DNA of 64,000 nt, taken from positions 1-64,000 of the forward strand of contig JAYRKT010000019.1 of assembly GCA_041905595.1 (NCBI GenBank), given 5' to 3'. The position numbers were made by a program, and so were the translations under genes. Position 1 is the stretch's first letter. Each line of letters starts with the position of its first letter. Source of the DNA: Aliitabrizicola sp041905595 (GTDB lineage: Bacteria > Pseudomonadota > Alphaproteobacteria > Rhodobacterales > Rhodobacteraceae). The notes below the pieces were generated by a model. It was given only the letters and a program-made list of their open reading frames with translations. It was not told the DNA's origin and ran no database searches. Of this stretch, positions 27,097 through 35,360 are shown one piece after another.

Positions 27097-27567
27097 TCAC
27101 TCCTTCATCAGTTCCGCAAGCCGTCTTTCTTCCTCGGCGCTCAGGCCTGCGTTCGCAACCGGGGCATCGGCCGCCTTTCGGCGACGCGACTGCGCCGCGG
27201 CGGCGATGCCGATGCCGACGAGCAACATGGCCGGGCCGGCGATCCACAGGAGCAGGTTCGCCCCGTGGGCAGTGGGCTTGAGCAGCACATATTCGCCGTA
27301 GCGGTCGACGAGAAAGGCCACAGCCTGTTCATCACTGTCGCCCGCCGTCAGCCGCTCACGCAGCAGGATGCGCAGGTCGCGGGCCAGCGGCGCGTTGCTG
27401 TCGTCGATGTTCTCGTTGCGGCAGACGAGGCAGCGCAGGTTCTGCGACAGCGCCCGCGCCCGCGCCTCGAGCGTCGGATCGGGCAGGACCTCGTCGGGCT
27501 GCACCGCATGGGCGGCGGGCGCGAGGAGTGTCAGCGCGACAAGCGCGGGGACGAGCAGACGCCTCAT
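27097..27567 (-). CDS. ccmH: Cytochrome c biogenesis protein CcmH
   Basis: A 156-residue CcmH/CycL-type protein that keeps apocytochrome cysteines reduced for haem ligation. A signal peptide (1-21) is followed by the redox motif LRCLVCRNENIDDSNA with Cys46 and Cys49. A single C-terminal membrane helix (NLLLWIAGPAMLLVGIGIAA) anchors the periplasmic domain. The ATG overlaps the ccmF stop by 4 nt. It lacks the TPR extension of fused E. coli CcmH, as is normal in alphaproteobacteria where CcmI is separate. Confidence 0.93.
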   Translation of the reverse strand: MRRLLVPALVALTLLAPAAHAVQPDEVLPDPTLEARARALSQNLRCLVCRNENIDDSNAPLARDLRILLRERLTAGDSDEQAVAFLVDRYGEYVLLKPTAHGANLLLWIAGPAMLLVGIGIAAAAQSRRRKAADAPVANAGLSAEEERRLAELMKE

Positions 27568-29534
27568 TCGGCAGGCACCGCATTGACGGGACGCCGCGCG
27601 CCGGCGGCGATGCGGTAGCGGCGGTCGGAGAGGCTCAGGACCCCGCCCCCGGCCATCATCAGTGCCCCGAGCCAGATCCAGTTGGCGAAGGCCTTGATAT
27701 AGCTCCGCACCGCCCAGGAGCCGTCATCCTGCTTGTCGCCGATGACAAGGTAGAGGTCGCGGGTCAGACCGTAGTCGATCGCGGCTTCGGTCGTGGGCAT
27801 CCGGGCAAAGGTATAGCTGCGCTTCTCCGGATAGAGGGTGGCGACAGGGCGCCCGTCACGGGTGACCGTCATGGTGGCCCGATGCGAGGTGTAGTTCGGG
27901 CCTTCCACCTCGTCGACGCTGGCGAGCGTGATCTCGTAGGGTCCAAGGGCAAAGGGCGCGCCGGGCTTGACCACGCGGATATCCTCGACCGACCAGGTGT
28001 TGATGGCGGCCACGGCAAAGATCGTGGCGCCGAAACCGGCATGGGCCAGTACCCGGCCCCAATCGGCGCGCGGCAGGCGCGTCAGGCGCGACAGGCGCGA
28101 GGCCACGTCGCCGCGCCCGGCACGCAGCCAGAGGTCGGTCAGCGCACCAAGGATGACCCAGGCTGCCAGAAGCACCCCCACCGGACCAAGGGCCGAACGT
28201 CCCGTTTCCATCGCCCAGATCAGCGCCGCGAGGGCCAGCGACAGCACGAGCGCACCACGGAGCGGCAGGATTGCCCGGCCAAGGTCGCCGCGTTTCCACG
28301 GCAGGACAGCACCGACCGGCAGGATCAGGGCCAGCACGATCATGAAGGGTGTGAAAGCCGCATTGAAGAAAGGCGCGCCGACCGACAGCTTGCGGCCAAA
28401 GCCCATCTCGGCCACCAGCGGCCAGATTGTGCCGACGAAGACGACAAAGGCCGCGACCGACAGCAGGATGTTGTTGGCGACCAGCGCGCTTTCGCGGCTG
28501 ACAAGAGAAAAGATGCCCTTGGCCTCCATCGCGCCGGCGCGGGCCGCAAACAGCGTCAGCGCCCCGCCCATGAAGACGGCAAGGATCATCAGCACGAAGA
28601 CGCCGCGCTGCGGATCATTGGCAAAAGCATGGACCGAGGTGATGACGCCCGAGCGGACAAGGAAAGTACCGATCAGCGAGAAACCGAAGGCGAGGATCGC
28701 CAGCAGGATCGTCCAGCTTTTCAGCGCCTCGCGCTTTTCCACCACGATTGCGGAATGGAGAAGCGCCGCGGCGAAAAGCCAGGGCATGAACGACGCATTT
28801 TCGACCGGGTCCCAGAACCAGAAGCCGCCCCAGCCTAGCTCGTAATAGGCCCACCAGGAGCCGAGGGCGATGCCGATGGTCAGGAAGATCCAGGCGGCGA
28901 GTGTCCAGGGTCGCACCCACCGGCCCCAGGCGGCATCAACCCGCCCCTCGAGCAGAGCGGCCACGGCGAAGGAGAAGGACATCGAAAGCCCGACATAGCC
29001 GAGATAGAGGAAGGGCGGATGGAAGGCCAATCCGGGGTCCTGCAGCAACGGGTTCATGTCCTGCCCGTTCATCGGCGGCAGGGCGAGCCGCAGGAAAGGG
29101 TTCGAGGTCAGGACGATGAAGGCCAGGAAGGCGACGGCGATCATCGCCTGCACCGACAGCACACGCGCCTTGAGCGTTGCCGGCAGGTTGCCCCCGAAAA
29201 GGGTGACCGCCGCGCCGAACAGCGCAAGAATAAGCACCCATAGCAGCATCGAGCCTTCGTGGTTCCCCCAGACGCCCGAGATCTTGTAGATCATCGGCTT
29301 CATCGTGTGCGAATTCTCGACCACGATTTTCAGCGAGAAGTCCGAGGTGACGAAGGCCCAGGTCAGCGCCGCGAAGGAAAAGCCGATGAGCAAGAGCTGG
29401 ATCAGGGCAGCAGGCTCGGCCACGGCCATCCACGACGACCAGCGCCGATCCGCGCCGATCAAGGGCACGGTGGCCTGGATCAGCGCCACAGCCAGCGCCA
29501 GGATCAACGCGAAATGTCCAAGTTCGACGATCAT
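27564..29534 (-). CDS. ccmF: Cytochrome c haem lyase subunit CcmF
   Basis: A 656-residue polytopic membrane protein with about 15 hydrophobic segments. The tryptophan-rich WWD region reads WGGFWFWDPVENASFMPWL, and the haem-related histidines flank it (GVWGNHEGSMLLW; LLQDPGLAFHPPFLYLGYVG). Length matches CcmF. It works with CcmH and CcmI to attach haem delivered by CcmE to apocytochromes. CcmE is encoded about 26 kb away, next to argC. The ATG at 29534 is preceded by AGGAGGACGGG, a strong site. Confidence 0.95.
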   Translation of the reverse strand: MIVELGHFALILALAVALIQATVPLIGADRRWSSWMAVAEPAALIQLLLIGFSFAALTWAFVTSDFSLKIVVENSHTMKPMIYKISGVWGNHEGSMLLWVLILALFGAAVTLFGGNLPATLKARVLSVQAMIAVAFLAFIVLTSNPFLRLALPPMNGQDMNPLLQDPGLAFHPPFLYLGYVGLSMSFSFAVAALLEGRVDAAWGRWVRPWTLAAWIFLTIGIALGSWWAYYELGWGGFWFWDPVENASFMPWLFAAALLHSAIVVEKREALKSWTILLAILAFGFSLIGTFLVRSGVITSVHAFANDPQRGVFVLMILAVFMGGALTLFAARAGAMEAKGIFSLVSRESALVANNILLSVAAFVVFVGTIWPLVAEMGFGRKLSVGAPFFNAAFTPFMIVLALILPVGAVLPWKRGDLGRAILPLRGALVLSLALAALIWAMETGRSALGPVGVLLAAWVILGALTDLWLRAGRGDVASRLSRLTRLPRADWGRVLAHAGFGATIFAVAAINTWSVEDIRVVKPGAPFALGPYEITLASVDEVEGPNYTSHRATMTVTRDGRPVATLYPEKRSYTFARMPTTEAAIDYGLTRDLYLVIGDKQDDGSWAVRSYIKAFANWIWLGALMMAGGGVLSLSDRRYRIAAGARRPVNAVPAE

Positions 29535-29654
29535 TCCCGTCCTCCTGCCTTGATGCGCGGCGACACTAGGGCGAATTCATCAGGTCGGAAAGCGCCTGCG
29601 CGCGCTTGTCGCGCCTTGTTCCGGCCGCCTCGCGCAATTGTCACCGGGCCCGCG

Positions 29655-31217
29655 TCATTTGCCGCGGAAGAGCGATCCCAGGACCCCTCGCACCAGCGCC
29701 TGGCCCGACTTGGTGCCAAGCTGGCGCGCGAGGCTCTTTGCAAAGACCTCGGCCACGCTGTCGCTCTGGCGGGACGGTGACCGGCTTGCCGGTTTTGTCG
29801 CTGTGCCGCCGTCATAGCGCCGGGCATTGTTGAAGGCGTCGTCAATGGCCGAGCCTCCACCCTGCTTCTGGGCAGCCTTCTGCTGCTCGGCCGCAGCGGC
29901 GTCGGCGGCAGCCTTGTCGGCGCGGGCCTTTAGGATCTCGAAAGCGCTTTCGCGGTCGAGCGGCGTGTCATACTTGCCCTTCATCGGCGAGGCGGCGATC
30001 GCCGCGGCGCGCAGCGCCGGGTCAAGCGGGCCAACTTGTCCCGAGGGCGGGCGGATCATCGTGCGCTGGACGATGCCTGGCACGCCCTTCAGTTCGAGGA
30101 AGGAGGTCACCGCCTCGCCCGTGCCGACCTCTCGGATTGCAGCCTCGGTGGTGAAGGCGGGGTTGGGCCGATAGGTCTCGGCTGCCAGCTTCAATGCCTT
30201 CTGGTCCTTGGGCGTGAAGGCGCGGAGCGCGTGCTGCACGCGGTTACCAAGTTGCCCGAGGATGTTTTCCGGGATGTCGGCGGGGTTCTGGGTGATGAAA
30301 TAGACACCGACCCCCTTGGAGCGGATCAGCCGCGCGACCTGCTCGACCTTGTCGACCAGCGCCTTCGGGGCGTCATTGAACAGAAGATGCGCCTCGTCGA
30401 AGAAGAAGACGAGCTTCGGCTTGTCCGGATCGCCAACCTCGGGCAGCTGCTCGAACAGTTCCGACAGGAGCCACAGCAGGAAGGTCGCGTAAAGCCGGGG
30501 CGAGGCCATGAGCTTGTCCGAGGCGAGGATGTTGATGCGCCCTGCCCCTGTCTCGTCCACGCCCATGAGGTCCGCCAGCTCGAGCGCCGGCTCGCCAAAC
30601 AGGTTATGTCCACCCTGGTTTTCCAGAACCAGCAACTGGCGCTGGATAGAGCCCACCGTCGCCGGCGAGATGTTGCCGTAGCGCAGCCCGATCGAAGAGG
30701 CGTTCTCGCCGATGAAGACCAGAAGCGATTGCAGGTCCTTCAGGTCAAGCAGCGGCAGCCCTTCTTCATCCGAGACCCGGAAGGCGATGTTCAGCACGCC
30801 TTCCTGCGCCTCGCTCAGTTGCATCAGTCGCGACAGCAGCAGCGGCCCCATCTCGGCCACCGTGGTGCGGATCGGGTGGCCCTGCTGGCCGAAGAGATCC
30901 CAGAAGGTCACCGGGAAGGCCCGGTATTGCAGGTCGAGACCCATCGACTGCGCGCGCTTCATGAAGGCTTCGTGGCGCTTGTCGTTGACCGAACCCGCCG
31001 CGGCGACGCCCGACAGGTCGCCCTTGATGTCGGCAGCAAAGACCGGAACCCCGGCGGCCGAGAATCCCTCGGCCAGGACCTGCAGCGTGACGGTCTTGCC
31101 CGTTCCTGTCGCCCCGGCAATCAGCCCGTGACGGTTGCCATAGCCCAGAAGAAGGACCTGCGGCTCGGCATGGGTTTCGCCTGCGCCCCCCACGAATATG
31201 CTGTCGGACCCGGACAT
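29655..31217 (-). CDS. HerA-like helicase-domain ATPase (DUF853)
   Basis: A 520-residue DUF853/YjgR-type ATPase related to HerA. Walker A is GATGTGKT (about residues 33-40). Walker B is LVFFFDEAHLLF. The arginine-finger region is VGVYFITQNPADIPENILGQLGNRVQHALRAF. The C-terminus is an alanine- and lysine-rich helix (ADKAAADAAAAEQQKAAQKQ) and a basic tail. The ATG at 31217 was preferred over the preceding GTG. The gene stands alone. Its role in DNA handling is not established. Confidence 0.88.
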   Translation of the reverse strand: MSGSDSIFVGGAGETHAEPQVLLLGYGNRHGLIAGATGTGKTVTLQVLAEGFSAAGVPVFAADIKGDLSGVAAAGSVNDKRHEAFMKRAQSMGLDLQYRAFPVTFWDLFGQQGHPIRTTVAEMGPLLLSRLMQLSEAQEGVLNIAFRVSDEEGLPLLDLKDLQSLLVFIGENASSIGLRYGNISPATVGSIQRQLLVLENQGGHNLFGEPALELADLMGVDETGAGRINILASDKLMASPRLYATFLLWLLSELFEQLPEVGDPDKPKLVFFFDEAHLLFNDAPKALVDKVEQVARLIRSKGVGVYFITQNPADIPENILGQLGNRVQHALRAFTPKDQKALKLAAETYRPNPAFTTEAAIREVGTGEAVTSFLELKGVPGIVQRTMIRPPSGQVGPLDPALRAAAIAASPMKGKYDTPLDRESAFEILKARADKAAADAAAAEQQKAAQKQGGGSAIDDAFNNARRYDGGTATKPASRSPSRQSDSVAEVFAKSLARQLGTKSGQALVRGVLGSLFRGK

Positions 31218-31291
31218 CACGCCCCCTTATTCTGCCGCTGCGTCAGGTCGAAAATACATTGTTAACCCCGTTGTTCCAGTGTCGATGTTGT

Positions 31292-31371
31292 TCCGGTCGG
31301 AGGTATCTCAACCGGAGCGCGACTTCCTCCCTGTTGACTGGCCGCGCCCCGCTTAAGGCGCGGCTTTTTTT
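31292..31371 (+). ncRNA. Candidate small RNA 1 with CCUCCCUGUUG motif
   Basis: The segment contains a hairpin (TCCGGT 31292-31297 with ACCGGA 31311-31316), then ACTTCCTCCCTGTTGACT (31322-31339). It ends in a strong intrinsic terminator, GCCGCGCC-N8-GGCGCGGC plus seven T (31341-31371). The CCUCCC core can sit in a small CGAC/GUUG hairpin loop, and is complementary to a Shine-Dalgarno sequence. That is a hallmark of alphaproteobacterial sRNAs of the alpha-r8/MmgR and cuckoo kinds. A -35-like TTGTTA is at 31259-31264 but the -10 is weak. No gene precedes this terminator on the plus strand, so a short independent transcript is the simplest reading. Confidence 0.6.
31341..31371 (+). terminator. 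Intrinsic terminator of small RNA 1
   Basis: An 8-bp GC stem (GCCGCGCC/GGCGCGGC) with loop CCGCTTAA is followed by seven T residues. This is among the strongest rho-independent terminators in the window. Confidence 0.85.
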
Positions 31372-31417
31372 CATGATTTTCAAACGCAGGGCTTGCAATT
31401 TGTCGTGAAGAAAGTCG

Positions 31418-31446
31418 TTGACGCTTGTTCCGATCCGGCCTAGCGT
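31418..31446 (+). promoter_or_regulatory. Promoter of small RNA 2
   Basis: TTGACG (31418-31423), a 17-bp spacer and TAGCGT (31441-31446). Expected start near 31453. Confidence 0.6.
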
Positions 31447-31452
31447 CCCGAA

Positions 31453-31527
31453 CCATGAAGTCGGCCAGTCCGACAGGGAGCAAAAAAAGAACCGGGAAAG
31501 GGCCTCGTTCGGGGCCCTTTTTCTTTT
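31453..31527 (+). ncRNA. Candidate small RNA 2 with ACAGGGAG complement
   Basis: About 75 nt from the predicted start to a terminator. A small hairpin GTCGG-CCAGT-CCGAC (31460-31474) is followed by a purine-rich open stretch ACAGGGAGCAAAAAAAGAAC, then the terminator AAAGGGCC-N8-GGCCCTTT (31497-31520) with a T-rich tail (TTTTTCTTTTC counting the stem end). ACAGGGAG (31473-31480) is the exact reverse complement of CTCCCTGT in small RNA 1 and in the 60.4-kb candidate. The poly-A stretch is the kind Hfq binds. An ATG at 31455 opens a frame that runs past the terminator, so a coding role looks less likely. Confidence 0.55.
31497..31527 (+). terminator. Intrinsic terminator of small RNA 2
   Basis: AAAGGGCC pairs with GGCCCTTT across an 8-nt loop, with a following TTCTTTT tail. 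It lies about 155 nt before ialB, so it does not serve that gene. Confidence 0.8.
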
Positions 31528-31682
31528 CGGCGCGGCCCCGGGCATTCGGCAAGGTCCGATCCCCTCCTGTCACAAATGCAAGAGCACCCACGGTAATTGT
31601 GGTGGCGATCCCCCTTGGCACATTTTTCGCACCTGACACCGCCACCGCCGCGTGATAAGCGGCGGTCGAATGACGCGTCCTG

Positions 31683-32333
31683 ATGGAACAGACGATGACC
31701 AGTTTGACGAAATCCCTTCTGCTCGCCCTCAGCCTGACCCTTCCGGCCGGGCAGGCCGCCCTCGCCCAGACCGCCCCCGCGGATGCCGGCAGCACCGCTC
31801 CTGCAGCGGGCGACGCGGCTCCGGCGGCGGGTACGGGCCTGTCGATGGGTGCGGCCACGCAGGCGCCCGACGGCCCGGGCACGACCTATGTCGAAACGAC
31901 CTTCGACGACTGGCAAAAGGTCTGCGTCCGGACCGTCGATGGATCGAATCCCTGCCAGCTGCGCCAGCTTCTCAAGGATGATCAGGGCGGCCCGGTTGCC
32001 GACTTCAGCATCTTTGCCCTGCCCGCTGGCCAGCAGGCCGCAGCCGGTGCGACCCTGGTCTTGCCGTTGCAGACGCTGCTTGCCCCCGGTGTCACGATCG
32101 CCATCGACACCAACCCGGCCCGCCGCTATCCGTTTACCTTCTGCGCTCCTCCCGGCTGTGTGGCCCGCATCGGCTTCACCCAGGCCGAAATCGACGCGAT
32201 GAAGAATGGCAAATCCGCGAGCGTGACCATCGTTCCGGCGATGGCGCCGGATCAGAAAGTGACCGTTGCCGTCTCGCTCAAGGGCTTCACCGCCGGCTTC
32301 GAAGACATCAAGAAGTCCGTTCCGAAGCAGTGA
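31683..32333 (+). CDS. Invasion-associated locus B (IalB) family protein
   Basis: A 216-residue secreted protein of the IalB family. Residues 1-28 are a signal peptide ending in QAALAQ, followed by an alanine/proline-rich linker and the IalB domain (ETTFDDWQKVCVR...CQLRQLL, then FTFCAPPGCVARIGF). Four cysteines (in VCVR, PCQL, TFC, GCV) probably form two disulphides. Despite the name, many free-living alphaproteobacteria carry this family; its function is unknown. An ATG five codons later is an alternative start. Confidence 0.85.
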   Translation: MEQTMTSLTKSLLLALSLTLPAGQAALAQTAPADAGSTAPAAGDAAPAAGTGLSMGAATQAPDGPGTTYVETTFDDWQKVCVRTVDGSNPCQLRQLLKDDQGGPVADFSIFALPAGQQAAAGATLVLPLQTLLAPGVTIAIDTNPARRYPFTFCAPPGCVARIGFTQAEIDAMKNGKSASVTIVPAMAPDQKVTVAVSLKGFTAGFEDIKKSVPKQ

Positions 32334-32354
32334 TGACTGACCGGCTTTGACCAG

Positions 32355-32385
32355 AACGCCGCCCTACTGGGCGGCGTTTTCGTTT
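32355..32385 (+). terminator. Terminator of the ialB gene
   Basis: AACGCCGCCC-TACT-GGGCGGCGTT forms a 10-bp stem followed by TTCGTTT. It lies just after ialB and before the convergent ynfA end, so it could work for both strands. Confidence 0.8.
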
Positions 32386-32391
32386 CGGGGT

Positions 32392-32727
32392 TCAGCCCGA
32401 GCGCGGAACCAGCAGGATGACCGCCGCCCCGGCAAGGCACAACGCCACTCCGGCAAGATCCCACCGGTCGGGTCTTTGCCCCTCGATCAGCCACAGCCAG
32501 CCAAGCGAAGCAGCGATATAGACCCCGCCATAGGCCGCATAGGCGCGGCCAGCAAAAGCAGCAGGCGACAGGGTCAGCAACCAGGCGAACACCAGAAGCG
32601 ACAGCCCGCCCGGCAAAAGCCAGACCGCAGAGCGGCCCAGGCGCAGCCAGGCCCAGATGGCGAAGCAGCCACCGATCTCGGCCAGTGCTGCGGCAAGATA
32701 CAAGGGAAGAGAGACCAACCCGGGCAA
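32392..32727 (-). CDS. ynfA: YnfA/UPF0060 small membrane protein
   Basis: A 111-residue four-helix membrane protein. It carries AEIGGCFAIWAWL, SLLVFAWLLTLSPAAF, GRAYAAYGGVYIAASLGWLW, and a last helix LAGVALCLAGAAVILLVP. All match the YnfA family, which resembles small multidrug transporters. No ATG is available in the right place. I assign the TTG at 32727 (PGLVSLPLYLAA) because AGG lies just upstream and the length then fits the family. It starts just after the KAS gene stop. Confidence 0.82.
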   Translation of the reverse strand: MPGLVSLPLYLAAALAEIGGCFAIWAWLRLGRSAVWLLPGGLSLLVFAWLLTLSPAAFAGRAYAAYGGVYIAASLGWLWLIEGQRPDRWDLAGVALCLAGAAVILLVPRSG

Positions 32728-32732
32728 TCGAC

Positions 32733-33941
32733 CTAAGCCCGGCGCAGCGCCAGAACGGCGTTCAGCCCGCCAAAGGCAAAGGCGTTGGACAGAACCACCT
32801 CGACCTTCGCCTCGCGCGCGATGTTCGGGACGACGTCCAGCGCACATTCGGGGTCAGGCTCTTCATAGCCGATGGTCGGCGCGATCACCCCGTCTCGCAG
32901 CGCCATGATGCAGGCCAGCAGCTCGACCGCGCCGGTGCCGCCGATCAGGTGACCGTGCATCGACTTGGTTGACGAGATCATCAGCCGGTCGGCGTGCGGG
33001 CCGAAGACATCCGCCACCGCCGCGCATTCCGTCTTGTCATTCGCCGCCGTGCCGGTGCCATGGGCGTTGATGTAGCCCACCTGATCGCCGCTGATCCGCG
33101 CGTCGCGCAGCGCGCCCGCGATCGCGCGCGAGGCGCCCTGCTTTGACGGCATCACGATATCGGCGGCGTCCGAGGTCATGGCAAAGCCCGCAACCTCGGC
33201 CAGAATGGCGGCGCCGCGCTGGCGGGCGTGCTCGTATTCCTCGAAGACAAAGACCGCCGCGCCCTCGCCCTGCACCATGCCATTGCGGTTCAGGCTGAAC
33301 GGGCGACAGGCGTCCTTGGACATGACCCGCAGACCTTCCCAGGCCTTGATCCCGCCAAAGCACAGCATGGACTCGGATCCGCCTGTAACCATAGCCTGCG
33401 CCATGCCCGAACGGATCATGTGGAAGGCCATGCCCATGGCGTGGTTCGAACTCGCGCAGGCCGTCGCCACCGAGTAGCTCGGCCCCTTGAGATTGAACTC
33501 CATCGAGATGTGGCTGGCGGCCGCGTTGTTCATCAGCTTCGGCACGACGAAGGGATGGACGCGGTTCTTCCCTTCCTCGTAGACGGCACGGTAATTCTCG
33601 TCCCAGGTGTTCACGCCGCCCCCGGCTGTGCCAAGGACGACGCCCGTCTCATAGCCAAGATGTCCGTCGAAATTCAGGCCCGACTGGGTGACCGCTTCAC
33701 GCGCGGCCAGCAGGGTGAACTGGGTGAATTTATCATAAAGAACAATCTGCTGGCGGTTGAAATGCGCCTCGGGATCCCAGTTGTGGACCTGTCCGCCGAT
33801 CTGGATCGACAGGCGGTCCTTGTCGCGGATGTCAAGCTCGGTGATCCCGCAGCGCCCTTCGCGAAACGCCTCGAGCGTGCCGGGAACGTCATGGGCCAGC
33901 GCGTTGATCGTGCCGGCCCCGGTGATGACGACGCGCTTCAC
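32733..33941 (-). CDS. Beta-ketoacyl-ACP synthase, FabF-like
   Basis: A 402-residue condensing enzyme with a complete Cys-His-His triad. The active-site Cys is in VATACASSNHAMG, the first His in NAHGTGT, and the second in KSMHGHLIGGTGAVE. It elongates acyl chains carried on an acyl carrier protein. The gene starts with GTG at 33941, nine nt after the ACP stop, and lpxD lies just upstream. This linkage suggests a dedicated synthase for a special fatty acid, perhaps for lipid A, rather than the housekeeping FabF. That role is inferred. Confidence 0.9.
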   Translation of the reverse strand: MKRVVITGAGTINALAHDVPGTLEAFREGRCGITELDIRDKDRLSIQIGGQVHNWDPEAHFNRQQIVLYDKFTQFTLLAAREAVTQSGLNFDGHLGYETGVVLGTAGGGVNTWDENYRAVYEEGKNRVHPFVVPKLMNNAAASHISMEFNLKGPSYSVATACASSNHAMGMAFHMIRSGMAQAMVTGGSESMLCFGGIKAWEGLRVMSKDACRPFSLNRNGMVQGEGAAVFVFEEYEHARQRGAAILAEVAGFAMTSDAADIVMPSKQGASRAIAGALRDARISGDQVGYINAHGTGTAANDKTECAAVADVFGPHADRLMISSTKSMHGHLIGGTGAVELLACIMALRDGVIAPTIGYEEPDPECALDVVPNIAREAKVEVVLSNAFAFGGLNAVLALRRA

Positions 33942-33950
33942 GGCCCGGCC

Positions 33951-34214
33951 TCAGCCCTTCCCGGCGACGAGGGCCTCGACCGCGCGCACGATCGCCGCAA
34001 CCGAGGAGATGTCAAAGTCGCTCTGGGTTGGTTCGTTCGCGTTGAACGGCACGGAAATGTCGAAGGCTTCCTCGATGGCGAAGATCGACTCGACCAGCCC
34101 GAGGCTGTCGATGCCGAGGCTCTCCAGCGTCGAGTCCATCTTCACGTCCAAGGGATCGAGCACGGCCTGCTCGGCAATGATCGCGATGACCCTGTCCTTA
34201 ACGCTGTCGTTCAT
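33951..34214 (-). CDS. Acyl carrier protein, specialised
   Basis: An 87-residue acyl carrier protein. The phosphopantetheine serine is in LGIDSLGLVE (Ser about 37), followed by SIFAIEEAFDISVPF. It differs from housekeeping AcpP, which reads GADSLDTVE, and is closer in wording to AcpXL-type carriers, whose GIDSLDFLDIVFAIDKEF region is similar. AcpXL hands very-long-chain hydroxy acids to lipid A. It lies between lpxD and a KAS gene on the same strand. Confidence 0.88.
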   Translation of the reverse strand: MNDSVKDRVIAIIAEQAVLDPLDVKMDSTLESLGIDSLGLVESIFAIEEAFDISVPFNANEPTQSDFDISSVAAIVRAVEALVAGKG

Positions 34215-34243
34215 GGCCGACCCATCCTTTCCTGCCCGCTCGT

Positions 34244-35329
34244 TTAGTCGGTCTCGCCGGCCTTGGGAACGGTTTTTTCCGCCTCGAAACGCGCCATGAA
34301 CCTCGGCAACCGGCGCAGTGCCTTGAACATCGCCAGGTGCTGGTCATAGCGCACGGCCGGATAGCCGAACATCACCGCATTGTCGGGAACATGGGTTGCA
34401 ATGCCGGCATTGCCCATGACGATGGCGTTGCGCCCGACCCGCAGATGGTCACCCACGGCGCAGCGTCCTGCGAGGACGGCGCGATCCTCAATCACGGCCG
34501 AGCCCGCGACCCCCGCCTGCCCACAGATCAGGCAATGCTGACCGATCCGTACGTTGTGGCCGATCTGGACGAGGTTGTCGATCTTGGTCCCGTGACCGAT
34601 GACCGTATCGGTGATGGTGCCCCGGTCGATGCAGGAATTGGCCCCAAGCTCGCAATCGTCTCCGATGCGGACGGCGCCAAGCGAATTGATCCGTACATAG
34701 GCGTCCTGATCCTCGAAGGTCACGGTCTTTTCGGCCCGCGCCTGCTCGACCACACCCGGCACCGGCGTCACAAAGGAAAAACCGTCGCCACCGATCACCG
34801 CGCCCGGCTGGCAGATGAAGCGATGGCCGATCTGCACGCGCGCTCCGATCCGGACCCCCGGATGCAGAAGCACGTCATCGCCGATCACCGCGTCCTCGGC
34901 GACGGATACATGCGACAGGATGCGGGCGTTGGCGCCGATCCGAACGTGTGCGCCGATCACGGCAAACGGAGCGATCGAGGCATTGGCGCCGATCTCGGCC
35001 GTCGGATGAACCACCGCCAACGGGTGGATGCCCGGCTCGGTCTGCACCGCCTTTTCGAAGACCCGGGTCACGCCCGCCATGGCGTAGCGTGGGCGCTCCA
35101 TGAAGATCGCCGCGTCAAGTCCAAGCGCCCGCCAGTCCGCCTCGGGCCAGAGCATCGCGGCCCGCGCCTGCCCCTTGGCCAGGCCGTCGGCATAGCGCTT
35201 GTCCAGTGCGATGGCGAGCGCATCGGCCCCGGCTTCGGACGGCTCGGCAGTCCGTGCGATGACCAGATCAAGATTGCCCTCGGCCCGCGCGCCAAGGGCG
35301 GCGGCGATGTCCCGGATCGTGTGGCTCAT
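34244..35329 (-). CDS. lpxD: UDP-3-O-acylglucosamine N-acyltransferase
   Basis: A 361-residue left-handed beta-helix acyltransferase for the third step of lipid A synthesis. An N-terminal uridine-binding domain (about 1-100) precedes many hexapeptide repeats such as IGANASIAPFAVIGAHVRIG and VIGDDVLLHPGVRIG. The catalytic His is in IDNLVQIGHNVRIG. The C-terminal helical tail (LAMFKALRRLPRFMARFE) is normal. It is apart from the usual bamA-lpxD-fabZ-lpxA cluster and instead is linked with an ACP and a KAS. The ATG at 35329 gives MSHTIRDIAAAL. Confidence 0.93.
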   Translation of the reverse strand: MSHTIRDIAAALGARAEGNLDLVIARTAEPSEAGADALAIALDKRYADGLAKGQARAAMLWPEADWRALGLDAAIFMERPRYAMAGVTRVFEKAVQTEPGIHPLAVVHPTAEIGANASIAPFAVIGAHVRIGANARILSHVSVAEDAVIGDDVLLHPGVRIGARVQIGHRFICQPGAVIGGDGFSFVTPVPGVVEQARAEKTVTFEDQDAYVRINSLGAVRIGDDCELGANSCIDRGTITDTVIGHGTKIDNLVQIGHNVRIGQHCLICGQAGVAGSAVIEDRAVLAGRCAVGDHLRVGRNAIVMGNAGIATHVPDNAVMFGYPAVRYDQHLAMFKALRRLPRFMARFEAEKTVPKAGETD

Positions 35330-35360
35330 GGCAGGCTCCGCTCGCAGATCGCGGCGGACC

